Positions 8,518-17,382 of a stretch of DNA of 64,000 nucleotides are shown here, piece after piece. Within the stretch, counting starts at the first letter, position 1; each line of letters opens with the position of its first letter. The position numbers and the translations under genes were made by a program. The notes beneath the pieces are model-generated. The model saw only the letters and a program-made list of their open reading frames with translations, did no database searches and was not told the DNA's origin. The DNA comes from Chitinophaga polysaccharea (GTDB lineage: Bacteria; Bacteroidota; Bacteroidia; Chitinophagales; Chitinophagaceae), in the NCBI RefSeq assembly GCF_007829335.1, contig NZ_VIWO01000003.1, positions 496,001 through 560,000 on the forward strand, given 5' to 3'.

Positions 8518-9555
8518 TTGGTAAAGATTGATAACATAACGCTGCCGGATTTTCCGTTGCTGCTGGCGCCTATGGAGGATGTAAGTGATCCTCCGTTCAG
8601 GGCTATCTGTAAGGACGCAGGGGCCGATCTGATGTACACGGAATTTATCTCCAGTGAGGGGTTGATCCGTGATGCCATCAAGTGCAGGAAAAAGCTGGAT
8701 ATTTTTGAGTACGAGCGACCAGTGGGAATCCAGATATTCGGTGGTGATGAAGACAGCCTGGCCATGGCTGCCAAAATCGTAGATGTTACCAATCCCGATT
8801 TGCTGGATATTAATTTTGGCTGCCCGGTGAAGAAAGTGGCTGGCCGGGGAGCCGGAGCCGGCGTGCTAAAGGATCTCGACCTGATGGTGCGGCTCACCGA
8901 AGCCTGTGTGAAAGCTACCCGTTTGCCGGTAACCGTGAAAACAAGACTGGGCTGGGATGAAGAATCCAAGAATATAGAAGAAGTGGCAGAACGCCTCCAG
9001 GATGTAGGGATAAAAGCGCTGGCCATACACGGGCGTACCCGTTGCCAGATGTATAAAGGGCAGGCCGACTGGGACCTGATTGGTAAAGTAAAGAACAACC
9101 CGCGTATACATATTCCTATTTTTGGTAATGGAGATATCAATAGTCCCCAGAAAGCGGTGGAATATAAAAACCGCTATGGCGTGGATGGTATCATGATTGG
9201 CCGTGCCGTGATCGGGTATCCCTGGTTGTTCCGGGAAATCAAGCACTATGTAAAAACCGGCGAATTGCTGGCAGGACCTACGTTGGAAGAGCGAATTGCT
9301 GTTAGCAAGAAGCATTTGCGCCTGTCGGTAGAATGGAAAGGGCCCGTACAGGGGATTAACGAAATGCGGGGCTGTTATGCCAATTACCTGAAAGGATTAC
9401 CGGATATCAAGCAGTTTCGTCCCCGTTTGGTAACCGGCAAAACGATTGAAGAAGTAGAAGCCACCCTGGACGAGGTAGCCGCTTATTACAAAGGCATTGA
9501 ACTGGAAAATAGCCCTATTGAACTGATTGATTATCATCAAAAGTGTCCGTTATAA
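8518..9555 (+). CDS. tRNA-dihydrouridine synthase (Dus family)
   Basis: Reduces uridines in tRNA to dihydrouridine using FMN and NADPH. TIM-barrel motifs are in order: 'LLLAPMEDVSDPPFR', 'DINFGCPVKKV' with catalytic Cys102, 'VKTRLGWDE', 'AIHGRTRCQMY', 'IFGNGDI' and 'GIMIGRAVIGYPWLF'. The 345-residue length suits DusB-type enzymes. An in-frame stop at 8503 and the lack of any ATG before residue 19 point to a TTG start at 8518. It appears to be transcribed alone or with the lipoprotein downstream. Confidence 0.93.
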   Translation: MVKIDNITLPDFPLLLAPMEDVSDPPFRAICKDAGADLMYTEFISSEGLIRDAIKCRKKLDIFEYERPVGIQIFGGDEDSLAMAAKIVDVTNPDLLDINFGCPVKKVAGRGAGAGVLKDLDLMVRLTEACVKATRLPVTVKTRLGWDEESKNIEEVAERLQDVGIKALAIHGRTRCQMYKGQADWDLIGKVKNNPRIHIPIFGNGDINSPQKAVEYKNRYGVDGIMIGRAVIGYPWLFREIKHYVKTGELLAGPTLEERIAVSKKHLRLSVEWKGPVQGINEMRGCYANYLKGLPDIKQFRPRLVTGKTIEEVEATLDEVAAYYKGIELENSPIELIDYHQKCPL

Positions 9556-9621
9556 CGGGGAATTTTATGCTATAATAAAACTTATTATGCGTTTGTTTTG
9601 TTATATCATAAAATTCAACAA

Positions 9622-10215
9622 ATGTTCAAAAACTCCCTAATGACAGCTGCCTTGTTTGGCAGTTTAACAGGCCTTCTTTCCTGTAATTCATCTCCAAAAG
9701 AAAAACCTTTATCAGACTCCAATAATATTTCCGCAGCAGCTGTAGCCGGCACCGATTTTAATTATAGGGACCAGCGCCATATAGAAAAAGTGATATATGG
9801 TTTTTGTGAACATTTCGACAATGGAGATTTGAACAAATGTGTGGCCTATATGGATGATAATATCCGGGGCGATATAGATGGGGTGAAATTAAAAGGTAAG
9901 CAGAACTGGACGGCTAAAATCGATTCCCTGTTATTAAGTGTACGTAATTCGCATTACCAGCAACGGCATATGATTACCAACATGCAGTTTACGCCTGGTA
10001 TGAACGATACCGTAAAAGTAAGTATGTATGCCAGCTGTTTATGGACCGATTTAACCAACGGACAAATTCAACTGATGTCGGTGGGATATTATAAAGGAAA
10101 AGTGGTGAAGAAGGGAGATGAATGGTTCATTACCGTATTGAATTCGCTGCCGGACAGCAGGCTGGTAAAGCAATTTTACCAGGATGTGAGAGCAGATGCC
10201 CCTGTTTTAAAATAA
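9622..10215 (+). CDS. SnoaL/NTF2-like lipoprotein
   Basis: A 197-residue predicted lipoprotein: signal peptide with lipobox 'GLLSC' near residue 23, then a cone-shaped NTF2/SnoaL-like domain ('FCEHFDNGDLNKCVAYMDDN' is typical of the first helices). No catalytic residues are recognised, so the function is unknown. The ATG at 9622 precedes the signal peptide; an upstream TTG at 9598 is less likely. A strong hairpin follows at 10240-10274. Confidence 0.75.
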   Translation: MFKNSLMTAALFGSLTGLLSCNSSPKEKPLSDSNNISAAAVAGTDFNYRDQRHIEKVIYGFCEHFDNGDLNKCVAYMDDNIRGDIDGVKLKGKQNWTAKIDSLLLSVRNSHYQQRHMITNMQFTPGMNDTVKVSMYASCLWTDLTNGQIQLMSVGYYKGKVVKKGDEWFITVLNSLPDSRLVKQFYQDVRADAPVLK

Positions 10216-10239
10216 GTTGTATATACTGGTGAAAAATGA

Positions 10240-10274
10240 AAATGGCCCCGCGCTGTTGTAGCGCGGGGCCATTT
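10240..10274. terminator. Bidirectional intrinsic terminator
   Basis: A GC-rich 15-bp stem (10240-10254 with 10260-10274, loop of five) between convergent genes. It is followed by a T-run on the plus strand and preceded by an A-rich stretch, so it can serve both strands. Confidence 0.85.
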
Positions 10275-10278
10275 CTTT

Positions 10279-12354
10279 TTATTTAGCGAGTACCTGTTGA
10301 CTGATGTTTCCAGGTACGGCCTGGTATTGTTCAAACGTCAGCGAAGCGGTGGCCCTTCCGGAGGTGAGGGTGCGCAATGCGGTGATATAACCGAATAGTT
10401 CCGACAGGGGAACCATCGCCGTGATGGTTTGTACCTGTGTTTCCGTAGCTATCTGTTTGATCAGGCCACGGCGCCTGTTGAGATCGCCCGTTACGGCGCC
10501 GGTATATTCTTCCGGCAGGGTAACGCTTACTTTCATCCAGGGTTCCAGCAGGCGGGGAGCCGCCTGGGCTGCCACGTTCTTGAAACCAATGACCGCCGCA
10601 TGTTCAAAGTCAAGCGCGTGCGAGTCGGTGGGGTGTATGGCCCCATCCAGCAAGCGTATGCGCATTGACTTCAGCGGGTAGCCGGCGAGGGCGCCATTGA
10701 GCATGGCTGACTCAAAGCCTTTGCTGATAGCCGGAATGAACTCTTTCGGTATGGCGCCGCCTTTTATTTCGTTGATGAATTCCAGTCCAGGTTCATCGTC
10801 GGCTCTTGGCGACAATTCAAATTCAATGTTAGCAAAATTACCGGAGCCGCCATTTTGCTTTTTATAGATTTCGCGGTGGGTAACTACCTTGGTGAATATT
10901 TCCTTGTACGCAATCTGTGGCTGGCCTTTGTTGACTTGCACCTGGTATTGGGTAGCCAGTTTTTCCAGTACTACTTCGAGGTGTAGTTCGCCCATACCTT
11001 TGAGAATCGTTTGCCCCGTTGCATTATCTACGGTTACGCTGAGGGTGGGATCTTCATCGAGCAGCCTGCTCAGCGCTTCACCCAGCTTGTCGTTATCCCT
11101 GGAGGATTTGGCCTCGATGGCGTAACCGATCATGGGTTCAGGGAAGCTGATTTTTTCCAGCAATACGCGATGATCCGGATCTGCGAGGCTGTCGCCTGTT
11201 TTCACATCTTTCAGTCCCACTACGGCGCCAATGTCGCCGGCACCTATTTCATTCACCGTTTCATATTTATCGGACATGATACGCATCAGGCGGCTGATCC
11301 GCACTTTGCGGCCGGTACGGCCATTCCAGAGGGTGTCTCCGTTGCGTAACACGCCGGCATATACACGTACTAACGTTAACTTCCCTACGAAATCATCGGT
11401 GATGATTTTGAATGCCAGTGCGGCTAAAGGTGATTGTTCGCTGGCGGTAATAGTTACCGTGTTATCCGTATCTGGATCGGTCGCTTTCACTTCGGCAATA
11501 TCTGACGGTGCAGGCAGCCAGGCAGCCACGGCATCGAGCAGGGGTTGTATACCTTTATTTTTAAAGGCGGCACCTGCCAGTACCGGCACTGCTTCCAGGC
11601 GGATGGTAGCATTGCGCAACGCGCGATGTATATCTGTGGTACTGATGGTGGCCGGATCGCTGGCGTATTTATTCAGCAACGATTCATCCAACAGTGAAAG
11701 TTCTTCCAGCAGATAACGGCGTGCGGCCTGCGCGTCTTCCAGCAACGCAGCCGGGATATCGCGGGTCTCGTAAGTTTTACCATCGTCTGTAGTCCATACC
11801 AGGGCTTTCATGGCGATCAGGTCTATCACGCCGCTGAAATCATCTTCCGCGCCGATGGGTATTTGTACCGGCAGCACATTGGCGTTGAGGCGTTCCCGTA
11901 TTTCCTGCACTACACGCCGGAAGTCGGCGCCTTGCCGGTCCATTTTATTGATGAACGCAATGCGGGGAATCTGGTAGTGGTTAGCCTGGTGCCATACGGT
12001 TTCGGATTGCGGCTGTACCCCGGAGCGGGCGCAGAATACGGCGATGGCGCTGTCGAGCACCCGCAGGGAACGTTCTACCTCGGCGGTAAAGTCCACGTGT
12101 CCCGGTGTATCGATAATATTGATCTGCCAGGTGTTATCATTGTATTTCCAATAAGTAGTGATGGCCGCAGATGAAATAGTGATACCTCTTTTTTCTTCCT
12201 GTGGATCCGTATCCATCACGGTATTCCCATCGTCTACATTACCCAGTTTATGTGTAAGGCCGGTGAAGTAAAGCATGCGTTCGGTGAGCGTTGTTTTACC
12301 TGCATCTACGTGCGCCATGATACCTATATTTCTGAAATCTGCTAAGCGTTTCAT
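10279..12354 (-). CDS. fusA: Elongation factor G (EF-G) homologue outside the str operon
   Basis: Translational GTPase driving ribosomal translocation. From the ATG at 12354 it is 691 residues. The G domain is canonical: AHVDAGKT (14-21), RGIT (56-59), DTPGH (82-86) and NKMD. Domains II-V are complete, with '[10 protein letters not shown]' and '[11 protein letters not shown]' in the C-terminal part. No rpsL, rpsG or tuf flank it, so it may be a second EF-G copy rather than the housekeeping one, though many Bacteroidota scatter these genes. Unlike the GTPase-deficient EF-G2 of Bacteroides, its G motifs look intact. A longer frame to 12420 would start inside a terminator hairpin. Two leader-ORF/terminator units precede it. 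Confidence 0.93.
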   Translation of the reverse strand: MKRLADFRNIGIMAHVDAGKTTLTERMLYFTGLTHKLGNVDDGNTVMDTDPQEEKRGITISSAAITTYWKYNDNTWQINIIDTPGHVDFTAEVERSLRVLDSAIAVFCARSGVQPQSETVWHQANHYQIPRIAFINKMDRQGADFRRVVQEIRERLNANVLPVQIPIGAEDDFSGVIDLIAMKALVWTTDDGKTYETRDIPAALLEDAQAARRYLLEELSLLDESLLNKYASDPATISTTDIHRALRNATIRLEAVPVLAGAAFKNKGIQPLLDAVAAWLPAPSDIAEVKATDPDTDNTVTITASEQSPLAALAFKIITDDFVGKLTLVRVYAGVLRNGDTLWNGRTGRKVRISRLMRIMSDKYETVNEIGAGDIGAVVGLKDVKTGDSLADPDHRVLLEKISFPEPMIGYAIEAKSSRDNDKLGEALSRLLDEDPTLSVTVDNATGQTILKGMGELHLEVVLEKLATQYQVQVNKGQPQIAYKEIFTKVVTHREIYKKQNGGSGNFANIEFELSPRADDEPGLEFINEIKGGAIPKEFIPAISKGFESAMLNGALAGYPLKSMRIRLLDGAIHPTDSHALDFEHAAVIGFKNVAAQAAPRLLEPWMKVSVTLPEEYTGAVTGDLNRRRGLIKQIATETQVQTITAMVPLSELFGYITALRTLTSGRATASLTFEQYQAVPGNISQQVLAK

Positions 12355-12380
12355 AAAGTCTTGTTTAAAAGAAGCATAAA

Positions 12381-12412
12381 AAAAGCCTCTCATCTGGTAA
12401 TGAGAGGCTTTT
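12381..12412 (-). terminator. Leader terminator immediately upstream of EF-G
   Basis: A perfect 13-bp stem (12381-12393 with 12400-12412, six-base loop), read leftwards and followed by a run of seven T. It lies only 27 bases before the EF-G start, so it must be bypassed for expression. That suggests attenuation. Confidence 0.75.
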
Positions 12413-12438
12413 GCAAACATGCAACAGGCAGCCCTGCA

Positions 12439-12495
12439 TTACCGACAGGTAAGTGATAAAATTGCTTTAATAATAAATTTCCTGTTGCCGTTCAT
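12439..12495 (-). CDS. Possible 18-residue leader peptide
   Basis: Short frame reading MNGNRKFIIKAILSLTCR, ATG at 12493-12495 and stop at 12439-12441. It ends 27 bases before the terminator hairpin that precedes EF-G. The spacing suits a leader peptide whose translation could influence hairpin formation. No codon run points to a specific amino acid. Expression is unproven. Confidence 0.4.
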   Translation of the reverse strand: MNGNRKFIIKAILSLTCR

Positions 12496-12551
12496 GATGA
12501 ATAAATGTTAGTAGTGCTAATGATATTTTGGAGCGTGGGGGAAGCAAATAA

Positions 12552-12581
12552 AAGAGGCCTCTTCGGATGAAGAGGCCTCTT
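12552..12581 (-). terminator. Upstream leader terminator
   Basis: A perfect 13-bp stem with a four-base loop (12552-12564 with 12569-12581). It is followed leftwards by TTTTATTTG. Each arm contains the self-complementary AAGAGGCCTCTT, so alternative pairings are possible. It lies downstream of the 39-residue frame at 12615-12734 and is the first of two terminators ahead of EF-G. Confidence 0.7.
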
Positions 12582-12614
12582 GAAATAAATTCAGGAGAAT
12601 TATATATTAACCTC

Positions 12615-12734
12615 TCATATCCGGGATGGATTTGCCTCCCCGTCTTGAATTAAGACAATACGCGTACTTGCAATTACCGCTCTGATAACGGCATTTGAAT
12701 AGCTGCTTGTCTGATATGTGAGTATACGTTTCAT
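12615..12734 (-). CDS. Possible 39-residue leader/small protein
   Basis: ATG at 12732-12734, stop TGA at 12615-12617. The peptide begins MKRILTYQTSSYSNAVIR and ends GEANPSRI. A TATCTTTG -7 element lies about 20 bases upstream, so the message would start just before the ATG, and a terminator follows 34 bases after the stop. The promoter/short frame/terminator arrangement resembles amino-acid operon leaders, but no regulatory codon cluster is obvious. Confidence 0.45.
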   Translation of the reverse strand: MKRILTYQTSSYSNAVIRAVIASTRIVLIQDGEANPSRI

Positions 12735-13033
12735 ACGTTTTTAAAATGCTCCGCAAAGATAGTAATAATTCATTAAAAAAACTAATTCAGTGCGTCGTCA
12801 GTAATAGCAATACTTTTACAAAGGTACGAAATCGATGAAGAAAGACGACCGGGACGTTTGTTGAAATCTGCTAAGGCCGGCTTCTTATTTTTATACAAAA
12901 AAATCTTTAACTTTTACCAGTTATACGTCTGTGAACCGTTGTAAATTTGACGGTTGCTGAAGGGGTAATTATCGTTCCGTTTGAACAAATATGCCTTACC
13001 GGCGTTTCAAATAACTGGATAAAATAATGTTTT
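12735..13033. other. Divergent intergenic region
   Basis: About 300 AT-rich bases between the EF-G leader and the aldo/keto reductase. It holds the leftward -7 element and a rightward TAAATTTG at 12942-12949 that may serve the reductase. No other gene or RNA was recognised. Confidence 0.5.
12754..12761 (-). promoter_or_regulatory. -7 element for the EF-G leader transcript
   Basis: Reads TATCTTTG leftwards, matching the Bacteroidota -7 consensus. The -33 position holds only a T-rich stretch (TTAG then T7), so the upstream box is weak. Confidence 0.5.
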
Positions 13034-13867
13034 ATGGATATTACGAATTTGAACGGGACAGTGTGGCTGTCCAATGGTGTAGAGATGCCCTACCTGGGAT
13101 TGGGTGTTTTTAAGACGAAGGAAGGAAAGGAAGTGGTAGATGCTGTAACCTATGCGTTGGATGCCGGTTACCGGCATATCGATACCGCTGCTGTTTACGG
13201 TAATGAAGAAGGGGTGGGGGTAGCCATTGCACAGCATGCAGTAGACCGGAAAGATATTTTCCTGACCACGAAGGTATGGAATGCGGATCAGGGCTACGAC
13301 AGTACGCTGAAAGCATTTGATGCCTCGCTGGGCCGTTTGAAGACAGACTACCTGGATCTGTACCTGGTACACTGGCCAGTGAAAGGGAAGTATAAAGAAA
13401 CCTGGCGTGCGCTGGAGCAGCTGTATGCGGATGGAAGAATTAAAGCCATTGGCGTGAGCAACTTCCTGCAGCACCACCTGGAAGATCTTTTCCAAACGGC
13501 TAAAGTAACGCCTATGGTAAACCAGCTGGAGTTTCATCCTTACCTGGTACAACAACGTTTACTGGATTTCTGCCAGCAGCATCAGATCCAGTTTGAAGCC
13601 TGGAGCCCTCTTATGCAGGGGAAAGCCTTTGAAGTGCCTTTGCTGCAGGAGCTGGCGGTAAAATATAACGTGTCGGTAGCACAGTTGATCCTGCGATGGG
13701 ATTTACAGAAAGGGGTGGTAACTATTCCCAAGAGCGTTCGCAGAGACCGGATTATTTCCAACGCCGATCTCTTTAATTTTTCCATCAGCGAGGAGGATGT
13801 ACAAAAGATAGCTGCGTTAGACCGGGGGCAGCGGGTAGGGCCGGATCCGGATAATTTCAATTTCTAA
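13034..13867 (+). CDS. Aldo/keto reductase
   Basis: NADPH-dependent carbonyl reductase of the (alpha/beta)8 AKR superfamily, 277 residues. The catalytic tetrad is complete: Asp50 and Tyr55 in 'GYRHIDTAAVYGNE', Lys80 in 'FLTTKVW', His113 in 'LVHWPVK'. 'AIGVSNF' and 'TIPKSVRRDRI' (cofactor 2'-phosphate contact) are also present. Bacterial 2,5-diketogluconate reductase-like members accept many aldehydes, so the substrate cannot be named. Probably single-gene, with a terminator straight after. Confidence 0.92.
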   Translation: MDITNLNGTVWLSNGVEMPYLGLGVFKTKEGKEVVDAVTYALDAGYRHIDTAAVYGNEEGVGVAIAQHAVDRKDIFLTTKVWNADQGYDSTLKAFDASLGRLKTDYLDLYLVHWPVKGKYKETWRALEQLYADGRIKAIGVSNFLQHHLEDLFQTAKVTPMVNQLEFHPYLVQQRLLDFCQQHQIQFEAWSPLMQGKAFEVPLLQELAVKYNVSVAQLILRWDLQKGVVTIPKSVRRDRIISNADLFNFSISEEDVQKIAALDRGQRVGPDPDNFNF

Positions 13868-13871
13868 ATAT

Positions 13872-13902
13872 AAACAGGGTGTGAGATGATCACACCCTGT
13901 TT
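13872..13902. terminator. Bidirectional intrinsic terminator
   Basis: A 13-bp perfect stem (13872-13884 with 13890-13902) between convergent genes, with T-rich sequence after it on the plus strand. Confidence 0.8.
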
Positions 13903-13906
13903 TGTT

Positions 13907-15022
13907 TTATGCGATAGCCGCCAGGAGGCGGTCGATATCTTCCTGGTTATTGTAAAAATTGAGGGCGACGGTGAGTTGATTGTTTTTATACCTGGCCACT
14001 ATATTTTGCTGCGCAGCCCGGGCATATTGTTCCGGGGTGATATCCAGTCGTTGGATAGCAGAGCGGTGCGCTTCCGGATAAGCAGTAAGTAGTGGAACGC
14101 CGTGTGCAGCAGCTTGTTGCGCCAGGTAGCTGATCAATGATTGTATATAGTCATCAATATCAGCGATGCCTATACGCTCCAGGTATTGCAGGGCATGTCC
14201 CAGCAGCTGGATATTAATATAGGGCAGCGTACCGGTTTCAAACACTCCCGCGTCTTTCCTGGGGGTAAAGTGGGTATAGTCTTTCACCGACTGGAAATCC
14301 GGTATTTCGTATTCCACGTTATACCAGCCCATCAGCGTAGGAGGATATTGCTCCAGTATTTTTTGTGATACATACATAGCCCCTGCGCCATAGCCGGCAG
14401 TTACCCATTTGTACCCGTGGAAAATGAGGATGTCGATGTTATATTCCTGCACATCTATCGGGTTTACACCAAACGATTGGGTAGCGTCTACAATATGGAT
14501 AATATTATGTTGCCGGCATAGTTCGCCGATGGCTTTCAGGTCCTGGCGGAAGCCGGTTCTAAACATCACATGGCTGGTAATGAGGATGCGGGTAGCCGGT
14601 GTAATTTGTGCAGCGATATCTTCCAGTGAGATATGGCCGGTATCGTTGCTGCCGACGAATCGGATTGTAAAGCCGTTGTGCAGCCATCCCACGAAGCTGG
14701 TAGGAAATTCATCCCGCATGGTGATGATTTCGTAGTCTTTGGGAAACATGCCATAGAGCATGGTCATGGCATGTGCAGTATTGGTAACGAACGCGATTTC
14801 GTGCGGCTGCGCATTGACCATGCGGGCAACCAGGCTGCGTATTTCATTGCTGGTATTATCCCATGCGGGCATTACCTCCCTTCCTTTTTCCGACAATTCG
14901 GTCAGCAGGTGGTGCGCATGTTGCACAAAGGGTGTGCTTACAGGGCCTCCGCCATTGGTGAACAGGTATACGCATTTGCTGGTTACCGGGTAGTCGGCCC
15001 TTATTTTTTCCCATTTATTCAT
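13907..15022 (-). CDS. Class V PLP-dependent aminotransferase-fold enzyme
   Basis: A 371-residue fold-type I PLP enzyme of the isopenicillin-N-epimerase/NifS branch. Asp179 ('HIVDATQSFGV') should hold the pyridine nitrogen, and Lys205 ('FHGYKWVTAGYG') is the Schiff-base lysine. 'FETGTLPYINI' is the usual later contact. The branch includes cysteine desulfurases, kynureninase-like enzymes and the mycobacterial ergothioneine C-S lyase EgtE. No NifS-type catalytic Cys loop is evident. It is 5.5 kb from the ergothioneine operon; an EgtE role is possible but speculative. Confidence 0.82.
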   Translation of the reverse strand: MNKWEKIRADYPVTSKCVYLFTNGGGPVSTPFVQHAHHLLTELSEKGREVMPAWDNTSNEIRSLVARMVNAQPHEIAFVTNTAHAMTMLYGMFPKDYEIITMRDEFPTSFVGWLHNGFTIRFVGSNDTGHISLEDIAAQITPATRILITSHVMFRTGFRQDLKAIGELCRQHNIIHIVDATQSFGVNPIDVQEYNIDILIFHGYKWVTAGYGAGAMYVSQKILEQYPPTLMGWYNVEYEIPDFQSVKDYTHFTPRKDAGVFETGTLPYINIQLLGHALQYLERIGIADIDDYIQSLISYLAQQAAAHGVPLLTAYPEAHRSAIQRLDITPEQYARAAQQNIVARYKNNQLTVALNFYNNQEDIDRLLAAIA

Positions 15023-15169
15023 ATATGCCGGTTATACTATTTTATTAATTATTACACGATAATAAACAAAATAAACAACTGACGGGGCAGAGCGTCCTGA
15101 TTATGTTTTTTATATGATAACTTGCGGACAGGGCAGGGAACAATATCATTTCAAATTCACTTTTTTAGC

Positions 15170-17326
15170 ATGTTGAGGAAACAATATCTTGTTATTTATG
15201 CGGCCGTATTTTTGTTTGTGTTGAAGGCCGGGGCACAACAACCTGCGCTATTCAAAAGGCCGGATGCTCCTGTACAGGAGCGGGTTAATGATTTGTTGCA
15301 TACGCTGACCCTGGCTGAAAAGATTTCGATGCTGGGGTATAACACGCCGTCGATAGACCGGCTGCAGATCCCGGCGTACAACTGGTGGAATGAGGCCCTG
15401 CATGGTATTGCCCGTGGCGGGGAAGCCACCGTGTATCCGCAGGCTATAGGTCTTTCTGCTACATTTAATGCCCCTTTAGCTAAAGAGGTAGCCAATACAA
15501 TTTCTACAGAGGCGCGTGCCAAATACAACCTGGCCGTACAGCAACACCGGCATGTACAGTATATGGGGCTGAATTTCTGGACGCCCAATATTAATATCTT
15601 CCGTGATCCCCGCTGGGGCCGCGGGCAGGAAACCTATGGAGAAGATCCTTACCTGACCGCCGCGATGGCCGGTGCTTTTGTGCAGGGCTTACAGGGAGAT
15701 ATCCCCGGGCAGCTGAAAACGGCTGCCTGTGCCAAGCATTTCGCAGTACACAGTGGTCCTGAGGCTGACCGCCATAGCTTTAATGCGATCATCGATGAAA
15801 AAGACCTGAGAGAAACCTATCTCTATGCTTTCAAAAAACTGGTAGATGGGAAAGTAGAATCGATCATGTGCGCCTACAACCGGGTAAACAGTCAACCTTG
15901 CTGTACCGGCAATACCCTGCTGCAGGACATTTTGCGGCATGAATGGAAATTTGGTGGCCAGTTGGTAACCGACTGCTGGGCATTGGATGATATCTGGTTA
16001 AGACATAAGGCGATACCTACCCGTGAAGAAGTAGCTGCTGCGGCTATTAAAGCCGGGGTAAACCTCGACTGCGCCAACATTTTACAGGACGATGTGATGA
16101 AGGCTATCCAAAAGGGATGGCTAACCAATGCGGATGTAGATAGTGCCCTGGCGGCCAGTTTACGTACCCGTATGAAGCTGGGATTATTTGATGCTGCGCC
16201 ATCAGCCCTTTACGGCCAGTTTGGGGCAGATAGCGTTAACAACAGCTGGCATGCGCAACTGGCCCGCCAGGCGGCCAGGGAAAGCATGGTGCTGCTGAAG
16301 AATGATGGGATATTGCCATTGAAGGCCGATAAGTATACATCTATGCTGGTAGCCGGTTCCAACTCCGCTTCCCTGGAAGCATTGATGGGTAATTATCACG
16401 GCGTATCCGGCAACATGGTGACCTTTGCTGCAGGTCTTGCCAAAGCTGCTGGTCCGGGTATGGCCATGCAGTACGACCAGGGATGCGACTTTACCGATAC
16501 CCTGCATTTTGGCGGTATCTGGGCTTCCCAGAACTGCGATGTAACCGTAGCGGTGATAGGATTAACGCCTTTGCTGGAAGGAGAAGAAGGAGATGCCTTC
16601 CTGTCGGCTTCCGGTGGAGATAAAAGCACGCTGAGCTTACCCCGTTCACAGGTACTGTTTATGAAGAAGCTGCGGGAGGCCCATAAAAAACCCATTATTG
16701 CCGTGATCACAGCTGGCAGCGCAGTAGACGTATCAGCGATTGCTCCTTATGCTGATGCGGTGATACTGGCCTGGTATCCCGGTGAGCAGGGTGGTAATGC
16801 ACTCGCTGATATCATCTTCGGCAAATATTCACCGGCAGGTCGTTTGCCAGTAACTTTTTATCAATCTTTACAGGACCTGCCCGATTATAAGGACTATAGC
16901 ATGAAGAATCGCACCTATCGTTATTTTAAAGGCAAAGCGGAATATCCTTTTGGTTATGGCTTAAGTTATACCACCTTTGACTATGCCTGGCAACAGGCGC
17001 CTGCAAAGGAATATGGCAGCAAAGATACCATTCGTGTATCCGTAGCTGTAAAAAATACCGGTACTTACGATGGAGATGAGGTAGTACAGGCATATATCAG
17101 TTACCCCGATGTAGAGCGGATGCCGGTAAAAGAACTGAAAGCGTTTAAAAGAGTGATGGTGAAACAAGGAGGACAGGAAGTAGTGCAATTGGAAATACCT
17201 GTTACCGAGTTACAGAAGTGGGACCTGCAAAAGCACGCGTGGAAGTTATATAAGGGGACGTATAAAGTGAATATAGGCAAGAGTTCTGACAATTTTGTGC
17301 TGAGTGAAAATGTCAAAATAAAGTAA
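15170..17326 (+). CDS. Secreted glycoside hydrolase family 3 (beta-xylosidase/glucosidase-like)
   Basis: A 718-residue exported GH3 enzyme. The signal peptide ends near 'VLKAGAQ'. The (beta/alpha)8 domain carries 'DPRWGRGQETYGEDPYL', 'KHFAVHSGPEADR' and the nucleophile Asp in 'VTDCWALDDIW' (about residue 280). The alpha/beta sandwich domain has 'LVAGSNSAS', and a fibronectin-III-like tail closes it ('GDEVVQAYI', 'VKELKAFKRV'). Close Bacteroidota relatives act on xylo- or gluco-oligosaccharides in the periplasm; exact specificity cannot be read. The ATG at 15170 is chosen over a TTG at 15122 because it begins the signal peptide. Confidence 0.92.
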   Translation: MLRKQYLVIYAAVFLFVLKAGAQQPALFKRPDAPVQERVNDLLHTLTLAEKISMLGYNTPSIDRLQIPAYNWWNEALHGIARGGEATVYPQAIGLSATFNAPLAKEVANTISTEARAKYNLAVQQHRHVQYMGLNFWTPNINIFRDPRWGRGQETYGEDPYLTAAMAGAFVQGLQGDIPGQLKTAACAKHFAVHSGPEADRHSFNAIIDEKDLRETYLYAFKKLVDGKVESIMCAYNRVNSQPCCTGNTLLQDILRHEWKFGGQLVTDCWALDDIWLRHKAIPTREEVAAAAIKAGVNLDCANILQDDVMKAIQKGWLTNADVDSALAASLRTRMKLGLFDAAPSALYGQFGADSVNNSWHAQLARQAARESMVLLKNDGILPLKADKYTSMLVAGSNSASLEALMGNYHGVSGNMVTFAAGLAKAAGPGMAMQYDQGCDFTDTLHFGGIWASQNCDVTVAVIGLTPLLEGEEGDAFLSASGGDKSTLSLPRSQVLFMKKLREAHKKPIIAVITAGSAVDVSAIAPYADAVILAWYPGEQGGNALADIIFGKYSPAGRLPVTFYQSLQDLPDYKDYSMKNRTYRYFKGKAEYPFGYGLSYTTFDYAWQQAPAKEYGSKDTIRVSVAVKNTGTYDGDEVVQAYISYPDVERMPVKELKAFKRVMVKQGGQEVVQLEIPVTELQKWDLQKHAWKLYKGTYKVNIGKSSDNFVLSENVKIK

Positions 17327-17338
17327 GCAATAGTATAT

Positions 17339-17382
17339 AAAAGTAAATGGGCTGGTGTAATCACACCAGCCCATTTACTTTT
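17339..17382. terminator. Bidirectional intrinsic terminator
   Basis: A perfect 20-bp stem with a four-base loop (17339-17358 with 17363-17382) between the convergent GH3 and antiporter genes. The right arm overlaps the antiporter stop codon by two bases. Confidence 0.85.

Noticed and set aside
12381..12581. CRISPR or repeat array
   Set aside because: The two similar-looking stems are separate terminators with different sequences, not repeated units with spacers.
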